Shown here: in pieces, positions 1 through 7,808 of the stretch | How positions within the stretch are numbered: position 1 is the stretch's first letter | Layout: every line of letters begins with the position of its first letter | From: [Eubacterium] saphenum | GTDB lineage: Bacteria; Bacillota; Clostridia; Oscillospirales; Ruminococcaceae | Assembly: GCA_004555635.1 (NCBI GenBank) | Contig: SFHN01000046.1 | Location: 1-7,923, forward strand | DNA length: 7,923 nucleotides | Direction of reading: 5' to 3' | Made by a program: the position numbers and the translations under genes | Notes under the pieces: generated by a model | The model's database searches: none | What the model saw: only the letters and a program-made list of their open reading frames with translations | Told to the model about the DNA's origin: nothing

Positions 1-815
1 CTGCTCATTATTTTGTTAAGCAGCGCGTGCGCCTGTGATTCGGAGGAAACGTTGAAGCTTGTGCCGTTCGGGGTATCCTCGGTGACGCTAAGCCCGCATT
101 CCGCCGCAAGGGACTTTATGTCGCCCTCTGCCTTTACGGTCAGCTTAACTCTGCCGTAGCCTTTCTTGATTTCGTTCAGGTTACCGCTCAGCACGGTTTT
201 GCCCTTGTTAAGTATAACGATATCCGAGCAGAACTCCTCAATCGTTCCCATTTGGTGCGACGACATTATGATGTACTTGTTCTTTGCTTTTTCCTCGCGG
301 ATAACCGACTTGAACAGCTCCGCATTCACAGGGTCAAGACCGCTCAGCGGCTCGTCGAGCACAAGCAGCTCGGGGTTCGGCGCAAGCGCCGCGATAAGCT
401 GAATTTTCTGCTGATTGCCCTTTGAAAGCTGTTCTGCGCGCTTGTTTCGGTACTCGTTTACCTCCAGCCTGTCGAACCAGTAGTCGAGCGCTTTCATAGC
501 TTCGTCGCGGCGCATACCCTTTAGCTGCGTAAAGTACAGCAGCTGGTCTATAATCGTGTACTTCGGGTAAAGACCGCGCTCCTCTGCAAGGTAGCCAATA
601 GGCTCGTTTGCCGCGAGGAAAGACTTTCCGTTTCGCGTAACCGTGCCGCTGTCGCAGGAAAGCATTCCCAGAATTATGCGGATAGACGTGGTTTTTCCCG
701 CTCCGTTTGTACCCAGCAGCGCAAACACGCCCGGCTCCTTCATCTCGAAGCTAAGCCCGTCAACCGCCGTGTACTCTCCGTATTTTTTTACAATACCATC
801 AACCTTAAGTGACAT
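1..815 (-). CDS. ABC transporter ATP-binding protein, YhaQ/NatA type (C-terminus cut by window edge)
   Basis: This is the cytoplasmic ATPase subunit of an ABC-2 type exporter; the substrate cannot be read. The 271 visible residues carry Walker A GTNGAGKTT (35-43), a Q-loop region reading GYLAEERGLYPK (74-85), the signature LSKGNQQK (130-137), Walker B LLVLDEP (150-156), D-loop SGLDP (158-162) and the H-loop histidine (187). The GYL-EERGLYPK wording is typical of the YhaQ/NatA branch, where the usual Q-loop glutamine is replaced. After about residue 215 a beta-rich stretch begins that fits the DUF4162 tail of this branch; perhaps 25-30 residues lie outside the window. The ATG at 815 is preceded by AAGGAG at 9 bases. 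That site overlaps the TAA stop of the NusG_II-like gene, only 13 bases upstream, so the two are surely co-transcribed and probably translationally coupled. The permease gene is expected next, beyond base 1. Confidence 0.95.
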   Translation of the reverse strand, partial: MSLKVDGIVKKYGEYTAVDGLSFEMKEPGVFALLGTNGAGKTTSIRIILGMLSCDSGTVTRNGKSFLAANEPIGYLAEERGLYPKYTIIDQLLYFTQLKGMRRDEAMKALDYWFDRLEVNEYRNKRAEQLSKGNQQKIQLIAALAPNPELLVLDEPLSGLDPVNAELFKSVIREEKAKNKYIIMSSHQMGTIEEFCSDIVILNKGKTVLSGNLNEIKKGYGRVKLTVKAEGDIKSLAAECGLSVTEDTPNGTSFNVSSESQAHALLNKIMS

Positions 816-828
816 ATCCTTTCACTCC

Positions 829-1197
829 TTATCCCGCTTTCGCGTCTGTATCTGCCGAACCGTCGGCAATTCTTATCTCCAGCCTGTGCGGCAGGCAGAT
901 TATCGGAACATCTCCTCCGCTCAAAGCGCCCGTCCTTACGCACACCTTGTCGGGGCAGTCCGCCTCGGTAACGCTAACTGCGCCGTCCTTAACCGTCACG
1001 ACGTTGCGCCCAAGCTCGGTTTCCACCGTAACCTCCGCGTCCTCCGACAGCGGAAGCGTTTGGTAAAGCTCCCCGCCGACGTAGATTTGCGCGCAGGGGT
1101 TATCCTTTTCCGAGCCGAAAAGCAGCATAGACGCCAACAGCCCCAGAGCGCACAGCAGCGCCAGCGACGAACCGACAGCCACACTTTTCTTATCCAT
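829..1197 (-). CDS. Membrane-anchored NusG domain II-like protein (NusG_II family)
   Basis: A 122-residue protein with a short basic N-terminus (MDKK), one hydrophobic segment at about 8-27 and an outer domain from about 30. The outer part contains the run DCPDKVCVRTG (80-90) followed by ICLPHRLEIRI (100-110), the pattern I associate with the NusG_II family (PF07009), small anchored or secreted proteins whose fold resembles NusG domain II. Their function is not established. Cysteines 81, 86 and 101 sit in the conserved blocks; cysteine 35 lies just after the membrane segment. The ATG at 1197 follows GGAGGA at 5 bases, a strong site. An in-frame extension upstream is rejected because it would run back through the promoter. 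It is the first gene of the unit leading into the ABC ATPase. In other clostridia such proteins often lie near ApbE/Rnf-type genes (family knowledge, from memory); here the partner is an ABC transporter. Confidence 0.85.
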   Translation of the reverse strand: MDKKSVAVGSSLALLCALGLLASMLLFGSEKDNPCAQIYVGGELYQTLPLSEDAEVTVETELGRNVVTVKDGAVSVTEADCPDKVCVRTGALSGGDVPIICLPHRLEIRIADGSADTDAKAG

Positions 1198-1238
1198 ACA
1201 TTTCCTCCAAATGCGCGACTGTTTATGTGTTACATATA

Positions 1239-1258
1239 CAGTATAACCTGTTATACTG
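1239..1258. promoter_or_regulatory. 20-bp palindrome overlapping the -10 box, candidate operator
   Basis: Perfect 9-base arms CAGTATAAC and GTTATACTG are separated by the two bases CT. The dyad covers the -10 box (1240-1245) and most of the spacer of the promoter for the NusG_II-like gene. A repressor dimer bound here would block RNA polymerase directly. Which regulator binds cannot be told: no regulator gene is seen next to it, though one could lie beyond the window edge, as GntR- or TetR-type regulators often accompany such ABC genes. Confidence 0.6.
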
Positions 1259-1268
1259 CTTTTGTCAA
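1240..1268 (-). promoter_or_regulatory. Sigma-A promoter for the NusG_II-like/ABC unit
   Basis: Read on the minus strand, TTGACA (1268-1263) is followed by a 17-base spacer and TATACT (1245-1240). This is a perfect -35 box and a one-mismatch -10 box at ideal spacing. Transcription should start near 1233, leaving a leader of about 35 bases before the ATG at 1197. The promoter lies 22 bases past the T-run of the preceding unit's terminator, so the two units are cleanly separated. Confidence 0.88.
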
Positions 1269-1290
1269 GTGGTTTTTGCAAATTTTTTGG

Positions 1291-1332
1291 AAAAAAATAC
1301 GGCGTCTTTTCAAAAAACCGAAAAAACGCCGT
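1291..1332 (-). terminator. Intrinsic terminator after the membrane beta-propeller-like gene
   Basis: On the minus strand a 7-base stem (ACGGCGT with ACGCCGT, 1326-1332 and 1299-1305) is extended inward past one mismatch by four A-T pairs around a 10-base loop. It is followed at once by A and seven T (1298-1291). It begins 12 bases after the TAA of the 776-residue gene and closes the aspS-sigma-membrane protein unit. Confidence 0.88.
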
Positions 1333-1344
1333 TATTATCATATG

Positions 1345-3675
1345 TTATTGCACGATATCCGCGCTTTCGCCGCGAATTGCATAAACAGTTCCGCCGATAT
1401 CCGCAGCGGCGGTGTATCCGTGCTTGTCGTCGTACAGCGTAAGCAGCTTTCTGTCCTCGCCGAACACCGCAAACTCCGACACAACGCTCACCCCGTCGAA
1501 CCTGCGGTAAGCCGCTCCTGCAAGCTTCTCGCCCGCGAAAAACGACTCTGCGCCTCCAAATTCGAGCGAATTAAGTTCCTGCGCCGACAGCGGCTTTTCA
1601 AAGGAAAACAGCTCGGCGCGCGTGCCGTCTGCTTTCTTTTCCAAAAGCGCAAGCCTTATCCCTGCGTCTGTTTTTGCGGTTGTCACCGCGTAATCCCCGC
1701 GGGTAAAGCCGTTTGCCCTTTCGAGGGAGAGGATTGCGGGCGCGGCGGGGTCTGTGATATCCGCCGCAAGAAGCGTTTTCCCGCCACCGTCAAGCAAAAG
1801 CAGTGTGTTCCCGTAAAGCCGCAGCGTATGCAGATTTTCGGGCGCGTTTGCGATAAACGAAACGGGTGTGCCACCGCTTAAAATGCTGACGCCAAAGCCG
1901 TTTTCGCCCTGCTCCGCACAGGCGATAAGCGCCCCGCGCGCGGCTGCCGCGGCGGCTTTCGCTTCGGAAACGGTGCGGAAAACCCCGTCGTCGGAGGGCG
2001 CAAAGAACAGCGTTTTTCCCTCGGAATAAACCGCCGCCGTGCCGTCCGCTCCCGCGAGCGCGATATCGCCGAGCGCCGCAAAGAGCAGCTCTGCGCTGCC
2101 GTCAGCCGTGTTGTAGCGTACGCTCAGCGCATAGGAGCAGCCTGCGCTTTCGCTAAGCAGAACCCTGTCCGCCGCGATTCCTTCGCCGCAGATTGCAGGA
2201 ATATACCTGTCGGTCTGTTCTATCGTGAAGTTCTCCGAAAAATCGGGGGTAAACACCGTGCCGAGATAAAGCGCCCCGTTGTCGTATTCGAGGTCGCAGA
2301 GCGCTCCGCCCTGCGAAGCGGAGAATACCTCGCGCCCGTTTTCGATGCGCATAAAGCCGCTTTCGCTGCCGCAAAAAACCGCTAGCAGCGCGCCGCCGTC
2401 CTCGAAAAATCCGACAAACTCCGCGCCCTCGGGCGGCAGAAGAATGCCGCTTTCGGTAAGCTCCGCGCCGTTTTCGGCATAGAGCGTTATCCCGCCCGCC
2501 GAGCAGATGTACGCGGTGCTTTTGTCGGAGTAGGTTCCGAAGCCGTCCTGCTCAATCAGCAGCCCGCCGAAAATTGTTTCAGCGGCGGGGGAATACGCCT
2601 TTGCGCTGTTCCCGATTATACCATTATTATATGCGCTGTAAATCTGCGCGAAAATTTCGGCATTGTCCACCGCAAACCTGTGCGCAGGCGTCGCCGGCGC
2701 ACCAAATCCGAGCAGGTTAAGCCCCGCCGCTGCAGCAATCAGCACCGCCGCGCCTGCCGCCGAGGAAATCAGCGCGCCCTTTTTGTAGGGGCTTCCCGTT
2801 TCTGCCGGTTCGCCCTCGTCGTAGTCGTAATCTTCGGGGGAAAACGGCTTGTCAAACTGCGTTGTTTCGGTGACAACGCGCGCCGTGATGTTCAGCTTCT
2901 CGCCGGGCTGTTCCGCTTCGGTTTCGTCCTGCGAAAACGGCTCGTCAAACTGCGTTGTTTCGGTGACAACCCGCGCCGTGATGTTCAGCTTCTCGGCGGG
3001 CTGTTCCGCTTCGGTTTCGTCCTGCGAAAACGGCTCGTCGCTTTGGTCGGGTTCGCCGTCTAAGAGCGGCTGTTCCCGCTCGTCAATCGGCAGGGGTGCG
3101 TTGTCATCATCGCCCGTGGGAATGGACGCTATGCTCTCCATCTGCGCTAGAATGCTCTCAACGGTGAAGCTGTCCTCCTTGTTTTCGGAGAACTCCTCGG
3201 CGGTTTCCGTGGTATCGGCAGCTTCTTCCTCGGGGTAATCGGCAGGCTCGGTGTGTTCGGGCACTTTCGCTCGCGGGACATACTCACGAACGTCGCCGCT
3301 CTCCTCCTGCTGAAGCTGTATCGTCATTGTGCGCTCCCAAAGCTGTCGCGCGGTGTACAGCATACGGGTATATTCCTGCGGGGTTATCCCCGCTTCTTCA
3401 AGGGTAAGTATAAGCGCGTTCAGGTTCATCGCGGGGTCGCGCTCGATTTTCTGTACCGCCGATTCGGGCGCGTTGCAGCCCTTTAGCAGGTAGAGAAAAT
3501 CCGCCGAACCTATGCCGAGCGCGCGAAGCCTGTTCAGAAAGGTGAACGCGTCAAGCTCGGGAAGCTCCTCGTCCTCGCCCATAAGAAGCACTTCGATATT
3601 CTGCGGCATTACCTTTTCCGGCACAACCTTATACATCATCAGCGCTCGAAGCTGAGAGGGTGTCAATGCGTTCAC
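1345..3675 (-). CDS. Single-pass membrane protein with acidic repeat linker and beta-propeller-like outer domain; candidate partner of the sigma-like factor
   Basis: A 776-residue protein not confidently assigned to a family. Residues 1-125 are helical and probably cytoplasmic, with two similar blocks (about 48-67 and 88-108). Residues 126-298 form a very acidic low-complexity linker that includes two nearly identical 31-residue units (213-243, 244-274). KK at 298-299 precedes one hydrophobic segment (about 301-324), so the N-terminus should lie inside and the C-terminus outside. Residues 330-776 are rich in short beta-strand/turn patterns, for example LLAADITDPAAPAILS (635-650), reminiscent of the Beta_propel family (PF09826); this assignment is tentative. 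There is no N-terminal signal peptide and no HxxxCxxC zinc anti-sigma motif. GTG at 3675 is chosen: only AAGG three bases upstream supports it, but it lies 10 bases after the sigma-like gene's stop, which suggests coupling. Position and topology suggest an anti-sigma or sensor role; this is inference. An alternative is an unrelated surface protein. Confidence 0.75.
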   Translation of the reverse strand: MNALTPSQLRALMMYKVVPEKVMPQNIEVLLMGEDEELPELDAFTFLNRLRALGIGSADFLYLLKGCNAPESAVQKIERDPAMNLNALILTLEEAGITPQEYTRMLYTARQLWERTMTIQLQQEESGDVREYVPRAKVPEHTEPADYPEEEAADTTETAEEFSENKEDSFTVESILAQMESIASIPTGDDDNAPLPIDEREQPLLDGEPDQSDEPFSQDETEAEQPAEKLNITARVVTETTQFDEPFSQDETEAEQPGEKLNITARVVTETTQFDKPFSPEDYDYDEGEPAETGSPYKKGALISSAAGAAVLIAAAAGLNLLGFGAPATPAHRFAVDNAEIFAQIYSAYNNGIIGNSAKAYSPAAETIFGGLLIEQDGFGTYSDKSTAYICSAGGITLYAENGAELTESGILLPPEGAEFVGFFEDGGALLAVFCGSESGFMRIENGREVFSASQGGALCDLEYDNGALYLGTVFTPDFSENFTIEQTDRYIPAICGEGIAADRVLLSESAGCSYALSVRYNTADGSAELLFAALGDIALAGADGTAAVYSEGKTLFFAPSDDGVFRTVSEAKAAAAAARGALIACAEQGENGFGVSILSGGTPVSFIANAPENLHTLRLYGNTLLLLDGGGKTLLAADITDPAAPAILSLERANGFTRGDYAVTTAKTDAGIRLALLEKKADGTRAELFSFEKPLSAQELNSLEFGGAESFFAGEKLAGAAYRRFDGVSVVSEFAVFGEDRKLLTLYDDKHGYTAAADIGGTVYAIRGESADIVQ
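2841..3039. repeat. 93-bp in-frame tandem duplication plus partial third copy
   Basis: Two direct repeats of 93 bases (2854-2946 and 2947-3039) differ at only two positions. One difference is silent (CGG/CGC arginine codons) and one changes alanine to glycine. A further 13 bases (2841-2853) repeat the start of the unit with one mismatch. The unit encodes 31 acidic residues beginning DEPFSQDETEAEQP and ending VVTETTQF. Its length, a multiple of three, keeps the frame open. The near identity, including at third codon positions, indicates a recent duplication by slippage or unequal recombination. Confidence 0.95.
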
Positions 3676-3685
3676 CTGCCTTTTG

Positions 3686-4201
3686 TTAATCGGGGCATAT
3701 CATAGCCATAGTCTTTTTCAGCCTTTTGCGGACAGCGCCCGCGCTCATACCGAGAAATCCCGCGATTTCCTCCGCGGTAAAGCTGCCGAGCGCCGCCATA
3801 ACGGTTATCACGCGGTCGCTGTCAGGCAGCCGCGCAAACTCCTGCTTTATGTCAAATCCGCTTTGGTAAGGGCGGTATTCGGCGGCGTTATACTCAATCG
3901 GTTCGCCGTCCGCCGCGTATTCCTTGAAGAAACGCTTTATCTTCGTGCAGAGCGTTTTCATCATATATGAGCGGAATGCCGCCTCGGTTCGCAGCCTTGA
4001 CGCCGCGGAAAAGCCGCTTCGCACGGTTTCCTCGACAGCGCTTACGGCGTCCGCGTCGTTTTTCAGCGAGTAATACGCGGTGTAGTACATCTCGCGGTAG
4101 ATTGTTTCATACAGGTGCGAAAACGCCTTTGCGTCGCCGTCTGACGCCATTTCTGCAAGCTGTCTGTATTCCTGCTTTTCCAAAAGCTCACCGTCCCACA
4201 A
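3686..4201 (-). CDS. ECF-like RNA polymerase sigma factor
   Basis: A 171-residue protein with the two-domain layout of ECF sigma factors, about their usual length. Residues 15-90 resemble region 2, which binds core polymerase and the -10 box: SDGDAKAFSHLYETIYREMY is followed by the family-like DAVSAVEET. Residues 115-168 resemble region 4, with the helix-turn-helix FTAEEIAGFLGMSAGAVRKRL (141-161) expected to read the -35 box. LPDSDR (125-130) matches the usual LP.R-type lead into region 4. It probably directs transcription of a small regulon, held in check by the membrane protein encoded 10 bases downstream. The start is uncertain. TTG at 4201 lies 21 bases after the aspS stop with no ribosome-binding site; TTG at 4183 and ATG at 4150 are alternatives, but the ATG would clip region 2. 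The gene is in the same frame as aspS. Divergent region 2 wording leaves open a sigma-like regulator that does not bind core. Confidence 0.82.
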   Translation of the reverse strand: MWDGELLEKQEYRQLAEMASDGDAKAFSHLYETIYREMYYTAYYSLKNDADAVSAVEETVRSGFSAASRLRTEAAFRSYMMKTLCTKIKRFFKEYAADGEPIEYNAAEYRPYQSGFDIKQEFARLPDSDRVITVMAALGSFTAEEIAGFLGMSAGAVRKRLKKTMAMICPD

Positions 4202-4222
4202 AAGATATTGCAGATAGTCTGC

Positions 4223-5995
<1,773 letters not shown>

Positions 5996-6002
5996 TTTTG
6001 TG

Positions 6003-6009
6003 TCCTTCT
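6003..6009 (-). promoter_or_regulatory. Ribosome-binding site deciding the aspS start
   Basis: AGAAGGA on the minus strand lies 7 bases before the ATG at 5995. No comparable site precedes the in-frame ATG 15 codons further upstream (6040). This removes an otherwise unsupported N-terminal extension beginning MEQNAS. Confidence 0.8.
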
Positions 6010-6050
6010 TTCGTATAATATAGGAAGCATTTTGCTCCATAGTTAATTAT

Positions 6051-6079
6051 ATTATATCATTTCCCGAGCTGTTTTTCAA
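6051..6079 (-). promoter_or_regulatory. Sigma-A promoter for aspS
   Basis: Minus-strand TTGAAA (6079-6074), a 17-base spacer and a perfect TATAAT (6056-6051). Transcription should start near 6044, about 49 bases before the aspS ATG. That leader is too short for a T-box, the tRNA-sensing leader common on clostridial synthetase genes. The same promoter probably drives the sigma-like and membrane-protein genes, as no terminator is seen between them. Confidence 0.88.
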
Positions 6080-6100
6080 GGGGTAAGCCGTGTTATTGGC

Positions 6101-6131
6101 AAAAAAATTCGCGCCGCGTTTCAAACGGCGC
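6101..6131 (-). terminator. Intrinsic terminator after the cysteine desulfurase-like gene
   Basis: On the minus strand GCGCCG (6131-6126) pairs with CGGCGC (6116-6111) around a 9-base loop. After GAA comes a run of seven T (6107-6101). It lies 8 bases past the TGA stop of the desulfurase gene and 21 bases ahead of the aspS -35 box. Confidence 0.85.
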
Positions 6132-6139
6132 TGAAAAAA

Positions 6140-7276
6140 TCAAGACAACCTTCGCAGAGCGGCAAGCAGTGCGTCAACGTCGCTCTCCGAGGAAAAGACC
6201 GACGGCGCAAACCGCACCGTGCCCGTGTCGAGCGTTCCGAGCTTTTTATGCGCAAGGGGGGCGCAGTGAAGCCCGCCTCGCAGATAAATTCCCATATTGC
6301 TTAGCCTTGCGGAGCACTCCGTTGACGGCATTCCGAGCAGGTTGAACGAAACCACGGGCGCATAAAGCCCGTCGTTTCTGTCCGTGATGTTGTTGTACAG
6401 CACGACCTGCGGCAGCCGCCTTGCTCCCGAGCAAAAGCGACGGCAGAGCGCAAGCTCGTGCTTCAGTATCGCGGCGGGGGTTTTCTGCGCAACAAATGCC
6501 GCGCCCGCGCCGAGTGCAATCGCGCCAGCGGTGTTTATCGTCCCGCTTTCAAAGCGGTCGGGGGTAAACTCCGGCTGAAGAATGCTCTCCGAGGTGCTTC
6601 CCGTGCCGCCCTCGATTATCGTGTTAAGCGGGCGGCTCCCGTCGGAGATGAGAAGCCCCGTACCCATCGGCCCGTAAAGCCCCTTGTGACCCGACGCGCA
6701 GACGAAGCTCACCCCGTTTCCAACCGTTATCGGGATAGTCCCCGCGCCCTGCGCCGCGTCCAGCACAAACGGAATGCCCCTTTTGCGGCAAAGTTCCGCG
6801 AGCGCCTTTATCGGCGGGCGAAGCCCCGAAACGTTCCCTGCAGCCGTGCAGACAAAGCAGCAGGTGTCGGGCTTTATCGCGCGCTCGGCGCCGCGCACGG
6901 TCTGCTCTTCGTCCTCCGTCACCTCGAACAGGGTATAGCTGCCGCCGAAATGCTCTGCCGCTGCATGTATTGGGCGTATAACGGCGTTGTGCTCCATATC
7001 CGAGCAGACGAAATGCCCGCCGCGCCGCGCAAGTCCCTTTATCGCGAAGTTCAGCGAGTGGGTGCAGTTGAGCGTGAACACGGTGTTTTCGGGCTGTGCG
7101 CCGAAAAGCGCTGCGCAGCGTTCTCTTGCGGCGTAAACCGCCTCGCTTGTCGCGGCGGAAAAGCGGTAGCCCGCGCGGCCGGGGTTTGCGCCGAAGGCTG
7201 TCATAGCGTTCTGCCATACGCGGTAGACCTGCGGGGGCTTTGGGTAGGTTGTCGCGGCGTTGTCAAGATATATCAC
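6140..7276 (-). CDS. Cysteine desulfurase-like class V aminotransferase (TIGR01977-type family)
   Basis: A PLP-dependent enzyme expected to take sulfur (or selenium) from cysteine (or selenocysteine) and hold it as a persulfide on an active-site cysteine. In the 378-residue product the N-terminal LDNAATTYPKP (4-14), the cofactor-contacting EHN (95-97), VLDAAQGAG (171-179, Asp173 and Gln176), the PLP-binding lysine in SGHKG (Lys198) and the catalytic loop GLHCAPLAHK (Cys338) are all present, so it looks active. The short cysteine loop and the GHKGLYGPMGTG wording suit the TIGR01977 branch rather than housekeeping IscS. The GTG at 7276 is chosen because the family starts at ..IYLDNAATT and the length then fits; a GTG at 7327 would add 17 residues without homology. 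It overlaps the end of the DUF3343-like gene by 14 bases and lacks its own ribosome-binding site, so translation is probably coupled. An intrinsic terminator follows directly. Confidence 0.92.
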   Translation of the reverse strand: MIYLDNAATTYPKPPQVYRVWQNAMTAFGANPGRAGYRFSAATSEAVYAARERCAALFGAQPENTVFTLNCTHSLNFAIKGLARRGGHFVCSDMEHNAVIRPIHAAAEHFGGSYTLFEVTEDEEQTVRGAERAIKPDTCCFVCTAAGNVSGLRPPIKALAELCRKRGIPFVLDAAQGAGTIPITVGNGVSFVCASGHKGLYGPMGTGLLISDGSRPLNTIIEGGTGSTSESILQPEFTPDRFESGTINTAGAIALGAGAAFVAQKTPAAILKHELALCRRFCSGARRLPQVVLYNNITDRNDGLYAPVVSFNLLGMPSTECSARLSNMGIYLRGGLHCAPLAHKKLGTLDTGTVRFAPSVFSSESDVDALLAALRRLS

Positions 7277-7472
7277 AGCTGACACCGATATCGGAAAGCA
7301 GCGCGCAGACCTCATTTCTGTCGGCACCGCCCGTTACTCTAAGGACAAAGCCGCAGCCCTGTCCCCGCCCAAAGCTGCGCTCTACTCTGCACGAAATCCG
7401 CTTTCCCGTAAGGAATCTGTACGCTTTCTGCGCGTGCGTGAAGTTTTTCATATATATTGTAAAGCTGTCCAA
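7263..7472 (-). CDS. Small DUF3343-like putative Se/S carrier protein
   Basis: A 69-residue protein whose start FTIYMKNFTHAQKAYRFL (4-21) and later GCGFVLRV (39-46) resemble the DUF3343 family (PF11823, described as putative Se/S carrier). Members are small one-domain proteins with a cysteine-glycine pair, here Cys40-Gly41. Further cysteines are at 28, 56 and 66. The TTG at 7472 is chosen because AGGGAG lies 9 bases upstream; the internal ATG (7451) has no site and would cut the first strand, while a TTG at 7556 adds unrelated residues. The gene overlaps the desulfurase by 14 bases in another frame, so the two proteins are made together. A reasonable inference is that this protein accepts or delivers sulfur or selenium from the desulfurase. 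No selD or other selenium gene is visible, so the sulfur/selenium choice is open. Confidence 0.8.
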   Translation of the reverse strand: MDSFTIYMKNFTHAQKAYRFLTGKRISCRVERSFGRGQGCGFVLRVTGGADRNEVCALLSDIGVSCDIS

Positions 7473-7481
7473 AACAAATCG

Positions 7482-7487
7482 CTCCCT
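7482..7487 (-). promoter_or_regulatory. Ribosome-binding site deciding the TTG start of the DUF3343-like gene
   Basis: AGGGAG on the minus strand lies 9 bases before the TTG at 7472, giving a product that begins exactly where the DUF3343 fold should begin. No other start candidate nearby has a comparable site. Confidence 0.7.
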
Positions 7488-7688
7488 TAAACTGTTAGTC
7501 CTGACTATCCCAAATGGGCTGTCGGTCACTATCAATATATGCGGCGGCGGGCGCAAGTGTTAGGGTGGTTTGGTACAAAATAGGAAATAAGTGGTAATTA
7601 TGCACGGAATTTCGGTAGAAATTTTGTATAAAAAATCCAAAGAAAACAAAAACATTTTGGCTTATATAACAGTAATGCGGGAAATATA

Positions 7689-7717
7689 TTGCAATCTCTT
7701 GGAAAATGGAGTATAAT
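7689..7717 (+). promoter_or_regulatory. Sigma-A promoter for the plus-strand gene at 7835
   Basis: TTGCAA (7689-7694), a 17-base spacer and a perfect TATAAT (7712-7717). Transcription should start near 7724, giving a leader of about 110 bases before the ATG. Confidence 0.85.
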
Positions 7718-7740
7718 TATAACGTATTATTGTGAGTACT

Positions 7741-7808
7741 ATGCCCTGTAAAGAAAACTACGGCATTCGGCGCAGGTATTTCACAGCTAATAGGGCGGCT
7801 TTTGCCGC
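7741..7808 (+). promoter_or_regulatory. Structured 5' leader with two competing stems
   Basis: Within the leader, GCCCTGT (7743-7749) can pair with ATAGGGC (7790-7796, one G-T pair). A compact hairpin GCGGC-TTTT-GCCGC (7795-7808) lies six bases before the purine-rich AAAGGAAGGAG. The two stems share bases 7795-7796, so they cannot both form completely. A small ATGCC/GGCAT pairing (7741-7745, 7762-7766) also competes. No known riboswitch motif was recognised. Confidence 0.35.

Noticed and set aside
643..1881. A 412-codon open frame on the plus strand
   Set aside because: It runs antisense through the ABC start, the NusG_II-like gene, a promoter, a terminator and the membrane-protein gene. Its translation is arginine/cysteine-rich with no domain. 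It is a shadow of GC-rich minus-strand genes.
2841..3039. Direct repeats as a CRISPR array or insertion-site duplication
   Set aside because: The copies are directly adjacent with no spacers, lie in frame in a coding region, and no cas or transposase gene is present.
5996..6060. T-box leader upstream of aspS
   Set aside because: The leader after the predicted promoter is only about 49 bases, with no specifier stem, antiterminator motif or terminator.
6458..7282. A 274-codon open frame on the plus strand
   Set aside because: It is antisense to the cysteine desulfurase-like gene, is rich in Arg/Ala from third-position GC bias, and has no domain.
7451..7556. Alternative starts for the DUF3343-like gene (TTG 7556, ATG 7451)
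   Set aside because: The first adds unrelated residues without a ribosome-binding site; the second removes the first strand of the domain and also lacks a site.
7604..7627. Imperfect hairpin as a transcription terminator
   Set aside because: The stem is AT-rich and relies on G-T pairs, and no T-run follows on either strand; no gene ends next to it.
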